A stretch of 25,646 bases of DNA from Pseudomonadota bacterium (GTDB lineage Bacteria; Myxococcota; Polyangia; Polyangiales; Polyangiaceae). The position numbers were made by a program, and so were the translations under genes. Shown here piece by piece: positions 22,450 through 25,646 of the stretch. The notes below the pieces were generated by a model. It ran no database searches. It worked only from the letters and a program-made list of their open reading frames with translations, and was not told where the DNA came from. Location of the stretch: contig JAEZYO010000229.1 of the NCBI GenBank assembly GCA_023419055.1, positions 1-25,646 on the forward strand, read 5' to 3'. Every line of letters starts with the position of its first letter. The first letter of the stretch is position 1.

Positions 22450-23624
22450 GCAACACGTTGATTTTCGCGGGTGGGGGTACGGGCGGGCACGTGTATCCGA
22501 TGCTCGCGATCGCTTCGGAGGTGAAGCGCCTGGCTCCTGACGTGCGCCTGGTCTTCGTGGGCACGTCGCGCGGCGTCGAGGTGAGCGTGGTCCCGGCCGC
22601 GGGGTTCGAGCTCGAGCTCCTCGACGTGCAGCCGCTGCGCGGTGGCGGCGTCGCCCAGGCCTTCAAAGGCGCCTATCGCGCGGCGCGTTCGTTGCCGATC
22701 GCCCGCGATCTGGTGCGCCGTCTCTCGCCGCGCGCGTTGCTCTCGGTCGGCGGTTACGCGTCGGGCCCGGTCGCGCTCGCCGCGTGGTCCTCTTCGGTGC
22801 CCGTCGCGCTCGTCGAGCCGAACAGCGCCATCGGCCTCGCCAATCGTCTGATCGCTCGCCTGGTCCGGCGCGCCTACACCGCTTTCGACGAGTCTGCTCG
22901 TTACTTCGAGCGGGGCAGCGTCCTCCGGACCGGCGTGCCGATTCGCGGCGGCTTCGACCCGAGCCCCTACGCGCCCGGGCGGCCGCTGCGTTTGCTCCTC
23001 TTGGGCGGAAGCCAGGGAGCGAAGGCGCTGAACGAGGCCGTTCCGCGCGCGCTGCTCGACGTGAAGAGCGAGCTTACGATCGTGCATCAATGCGGGCGCG
23101 CCCACGAGCAAGCGGTGCGCGCGCTGTACTCCGAGCTCGGGGTCGCGAACGCCACGGTGAGGCCCTACATCGACGACATGCCGCGAGCGCTCGCTGAGGC
23201 GGACCTCGTGATCGGGCGCGCGGGGGCGAGCGCGGTCGCGGAGATCTGCGCCATCGGGAGGCCGAGCCTGCTCGTGCCGGGCGCGTTCGGCGGCGACCAC
23301 CAGCGGCACAACGCCGAGGCGCTCGAGTCCGCCGGTGCTTCGATTTGCGTGCTCAACGCCGACGCCACTCCCCAGCGTCTCGCTCGAGAGATCGAGGCGC
23401 TCGCGGCGGATCGCGATCGCCTGGTGCGGATGGCGGACGCGGCCAAAAGCCTCGGTCGCCCCGAAGCTTCACGCTCCATCGCAAAAGATCTCCTCTCGCT
23501 CGCGGGTCTGCCGAACGCAGGCGCCGAAGCGCCGCCCGAGCCTTCGAGCTCCAACTCGGAAGCGACGGGCTCCGACCTATCGACTATCAACTATCGACCC
23601 CTCGAGGGAGCGTCGCATGTTTAG
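22446..23624 (+). CDS. murG: UDP-GlcNAc:lipid I N-acetylglucosaminyltransferase MurG
   Basis: The 392-residue GT-B enzyme (family GT28) makes lipid II on the cytoplasmic membrane face. It has the glycine-rich loop [12 protein letters not shown] (7-18), SVGGYASGP (100-108), LLGGSQGAK (186-193), the sugar-nucleotide region [20 protein letters not shown], and [10 protein letters not shown]. The usual E-Q-N reads E-P-N (124-126). The last 35-40 residues are a Ser/Glu/Pro-rich tail with no conservation I recognise, making it longer than the usual 350-365. The tail DNA holds a tandem heptamer repeat. ATG 22446 has AGGAGG upstream and overlaps the ftsW stop. The 3' end overlaps murC by 8 nt. Confidence 0.95.
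   Translation: MSNTLIFAGGGTGGHVYPMLAIASEVKRLAPDVRLVFVGTSRGVEVSVVPAAGFELELLDVQPLRGGGVAQAFKGAYRAARSLPIARDLVRRLSPRALLSVGGYASGPVALAAWSSSVPVALVEPNSAIGLANRLIARLVRRAYTAFDESARYFERGSVLRTGVPIRGGFDPSPYAPGRPLRLLLLGGSQGAKALNEAVPRALLDVKSELTIVHQCGRAHEQAVRALYSELGVANATVRPYIDDMPRALAEADLVIGRAGASAVAEICAIGRPSLLVPGAFGGDHQRHNAEALESAGASICVLNADATPQRLAREIEALAADRDRLVRMADAAKSLGRPEASRSIAKDLLSLAGLPNAGAEAPPEPSSSNSEATGSDLSTINYRPLEGASHV
23577..23597 (+). repeat. Tandem 7-bp repeat at the 3' end of murG
   Basis: CTATCGA, CTATCAA and CTATCGA are arranged head to tail. They lie inside the murG reading frame but only 20 nt before the murC start, and are AT-richer than the surrounding gene. They use codons rare in this operon (CTA, TAT). 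The repeat may be a relic of a former spacer that murG now reads through. Confidence 0.7.
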
Positions 23625-25017
23625 AGGTCGCGTTCGCCACGTTCACTTCATCGGCGTGGGCGGCATCGGGATGAGCGGCCTGGCCGAGATCTTGCGGACG
23701 CTCGAGTTCGACGTTTCGGGCTCTGATTTGCGCGAGAGCGAGAACACGCGAAACCTCACGCGGCTCGGCGTTCGCATCGACGTCGGGCACCGCGCGGAGA
23801 ACGTGCGCGGCGCGGACGTGGTCGTCTACTCGAGCGCCGTCTCGCCCGAGAACCCCGAGATGATCGAGGCGAAGGCGCTCGGCACGCCCGTCATCCCTCG
23901 CGCCGAGATGCTCGCCGAGCTCATGCGCGTGAAGTACGGCATCGCGATCGCCGGCTCCCACGGCAAGACCACGACCACCTCGCTCGTGGCGACGATCCTG
24001 CGCGCGGCCGGCTTCGACCCGACGGTGGTGGTGGGCGGGCGCATGGCCGCGCTCGGCAGCAACGCACGGCTCGGCGCCGGAGACATGCTGGTCGCGGAGG
24101 CTGACGAGAGCGACGGCTCGTTCCTGCGCCTTTCACCGACGATCGCCGTCGTGACCAACATCGACCCCGAGCACCTCGATTTCTACAAGGATCACGAGAC
24201 GCTGAAGAGCGCCTTCGTCTCCTTCGTCGAGAAGGTGCCCTTCTACGGCCTCGCGATCCTCTGCCTCGATCATCCACACGTGCAGGATCTCTTGCCGAGG
24301 ATCGGCCGCCGGCACGTCACGTACGGGCTCTCGCCGCAGGCCGACTACCACGCGCGCGCCATCCAGTTCCGCGGGCTCTCGACGACCTTCGTCGCCTACC
24401 GGCGGGACGAGCCGCTCGGTGAGTTCTCGGTCCGGATGCCGGGGCAGCACAACGTGCTCAACACGCTCTCGGCGATCGCCGTCGCGGACGAGCTCGAGGT
24501 CCCGCTCGACGTGGTCAAGCACGCGCTCGCGACTTTCCACGGCGTCGCGCGCCGCTTCACGATCGTCGCCGAGGTGGGGGGAGTCACCCTGGTCGACGAT
24601 TACGGCCATCACCCGGCCGAGGTCGAGGCGACGCTCAGGGCAGCGCGCGGCGCTTACGCCGGGCGCATCATCGTCGCCTTCCAGCCTCACCGCTACACCC
24701 GCACGGCGCACCTTTTCGACGAGTTCACGCGCGCCTTCAACGACGCCGACGTGGTCATCTTCAGCGACATCTACCCGGCGGGTGAACCCCCAATCCCCGG
24801 GGTGACCGCCGAGCGCCTGGCCAAGGCGGTCACGGAGCACGGACACCACCACTCGAGCTACGTGGCCGATCGACGAGAGCTCTGCGACCGCATCGCTCGC
24901 GACGCTCGGCCCGGCGACGTCGTCATCGCGCTCGGTGCGGGCGACATCAACAAGATCCTACCCTCGATTGCGGCGGAGCTCGGCGCTCGAGCCGCGGAAG
25001 CAGGGGTGAAGTCATGA
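23617..25017 (+). CDS. murC: UDP-N-acetylmuramate:L-alanine ligase MurC
   Basis: The 466-residue cytoplasmic ligase adds the first amino acid to UDP-MurNAc. Motifs in order: [16 protein letters not shown] (N-terminal Rossmann loop), VVYSSAV, the P-loop GSHGKTTTT (113-121), [39 protein letters not shown] and FQPHRYTRT. These separate MurC from the related Mpl ligase, which usually differs in the N-terminal loop and is normally outside this cluster. Length is typical. ATG 23617 is chosen because GAGGGAG lies 6 nt upstream (23604-23610) and the conserved Rossmann strand starts eight residues later. It overlaps murG by 8 nt, and ftsQ starts in an ATGA overlap. Confidence 0.96.
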   Translation: MFRGRVRHVHFIGVGGIGMSGLAEILRTLEFDVSGSDLRESENTRNLTRLGVRIDVGHRAENVRGADVVVYSSAVSPENPEMIEAKALGTPVIPRAEMLAELMRVKYGIAIAGSHGKTTTTSLVATILRAAGFDPTVVVGGRMAALGSNARLGAGDMLVAEADESDGSFLRLSPTIAVVTNIDPEHLDFYKDHETLKSAFVSFVEKVPFYGLAILCLDHPHVQDLLPRIGRRHVTYGLSPQADYHARAIQFRGLSTTFVAYRRDEPLGEFSVRMPGQHNVLNTLSAIAVADELEVPLDVVKHALATFHGVARRFTIVAEVGGVTLVDDYGHHPAEVEATLRAARGAYAGRIIVAFQPHRYTRTAHLFDEFTRAFNDADVVIFSDIYPAGEPPIPGVTAERLAKAVTEHGHHHSSYVADRRELCDRIARDARPGDVVIALGAGDINKILPSIAAELGARAAEAGVKS

Positions 25018-25646
25018 GCCAGAAACGCGTTCGAGCGCACGGCGCCGCGCTCACGGCCCCGAGCGAGGAGTACTCGGTCGATGAGAGCCCGGAGGTCTCG
25101 GCGGTGAAGGAGAAGGCGGGCCGGAACCGCGCCGTGTCGGCGCCGCCCCCCGCTCCAGGCAGGTTCGTGGGCCAGGCGCTCGCGGCCCTGAAGCTCGCTG
25201 CCGGGCTCGCGGTGGTGATCGGCGTCGCGGTCTCGGTCGCCTACAGCGTGCACCGGTACGCGCTCACCACGCCGCGCTTCGCCCTGAAGACGGTCGACCT
25301 GGTGGGAGCCAAGCGGCTGACCTCCGCTCGCATCGAGCAGCTCGGCGGCCTCGAAAGGGGCAAAAACCTCTTCGCTCTCGACGCGGAGGGGGCCGAGCGC
25401 AAAATCCTCGAGGACCCCTGGATCGGCAGCGTTCGCATCACCCGCGAGCTGCCGAGCACCCTGAAGGTAGAAATCACCGAGCGCGACGCGGTCGCGGCCG
25501 CGGCCATCGGCGACCGGATCTACCTCGTCACGAGCGCGGGGGAGCCGTTCAAGCTGCTGGAGTCGGACGACCCGACCGATCTGCCGGTCGTGACGGGCAT
25601 CGGCCCCGACGAGCTGGCTCGCGACCGGGCGCGCGCCCTCGAGCGC
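25014..25646 (+). CDS. ftsQ: Cell division protein FtsQ, 3' end cut by the window
   Basis: The first 211 residues are present and the frame is open to the window end. A charged, proline-containing cytoplasmic region (1-52) leads to one membrane helix (about 56-79). A POTRA domain (about 89-157) shows the FtsQ/DivIB pattern: [29 protein letters not shown], then [20 protein letters not shown], with the following ITERDAVA. FtsQ bridges FtsL/FtsB with the early division proteins in the inner membrane. ATG 25014 overlaps the murC stop (ATGA), with AGGGGTGA upstream. ftsA and ftsZ would be expected downstream but lie outside the window. Confidence 0.92.
   Translation, partial: MSQKRVRAHGAALTAPSEEYSVDESPEVSAVKEKAGRNRAVSAPPPAPGRFVGQALAALKLAAGLAVVIGVAVSVAYSVHRYALTTPRFALKTVDLVGAKRLTSARIEQLGGLERGKNLFALDAEGAERKILEDPWIGSVRITRELPSTLKVEITERDAVAAAAIGDRIYLVTSAGEPFKLLESDDPTDLPVVTGIGPDELARDRARALER

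Overview
The window looks like chromosomal DNA from a high-GC, diderm bacterium, most likely a myxobacterium-type deltaproteobacterium (Myxococcota). This assignment is inferred from several things: strongly GC-biased codons, frequent GTG/TTG starts, an outer-membrane TamA/TamB pair, several lipoprotein signals, a meso-diaminopimelate-type MurE, and a division transpeptidase carrying a PASTA domain. No rRNA, tRNA, CRISPR array, insertion sequence or prophage gene was found.

The left part (1-11527) holds small convergent or divergent units. A putative SAM-dependent methyltransferase (100-942, +) runs tail-to-tail into a minus-strand group made of a small lipoprotein gene (7827-8534), a TamA-like Omp85 barrel gene (5569-7749) and tamB (939-5549). 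The TamA-like protein has a clear lipobox, so it resembles the lipidated TamL variant. Diverging from the lipoprotein is a PPP-family metallophosphatase (8768-9484, +), which converges on a Uma2-family nuclease-like gene with a heptad-repeat tail (9488-10288, -). Next come rsmE (10401-11138, +) and a stand-alone B12-binding domain gene (11120-11527, -), whose 3' ends overlap.

A 430-bp non-coding region (11528-11957) separates this from the division and cell wall (dcw) cluster. It contains a plausible sigma-70-type promoter followed by GTGGG-type repeats with a 10-bp period, which fit an MraZ operator. It also holds a 16-bp inverted repeat and a possible 31-codon membrane peptide.

The right part (11958-25646) is one plus-strand operon: mraZ-rsmH-ftsL-ftsI-murE-murF-mraY-murD-ftsW-murG-murC-ftsQ, with ftsQ cut by the window end. 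Nine of the eleven gene junctions are exact 4-nt ATGA/GTGA overlaps, so translation is probably coupled through the cluster. The enzymes cover the route from UDP-MurNAc to lipid II (MurC, D, E, F, MraY, MurG) and septal polymerisation and crosslinking (FtsW, FtsI, FtsL, FtsQ). murB and ddl are not between murC and ftsQ.

The clearest oddity is MurF. It keeps its P-loop and C-terminal motifs but lacks central-domain Mur-ligase residues that MurC, MurD or MurE in the same operon retain, including Glu where the carbamylated lysine is expected. Other points worth checking are the KTA (not KTG) motif in FtsI, the lipobox on the TamA-like barrel, the MraZ operator, and two hairpins at ribosome-binding sites. 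I did not find a wholly new multi-gene system here.
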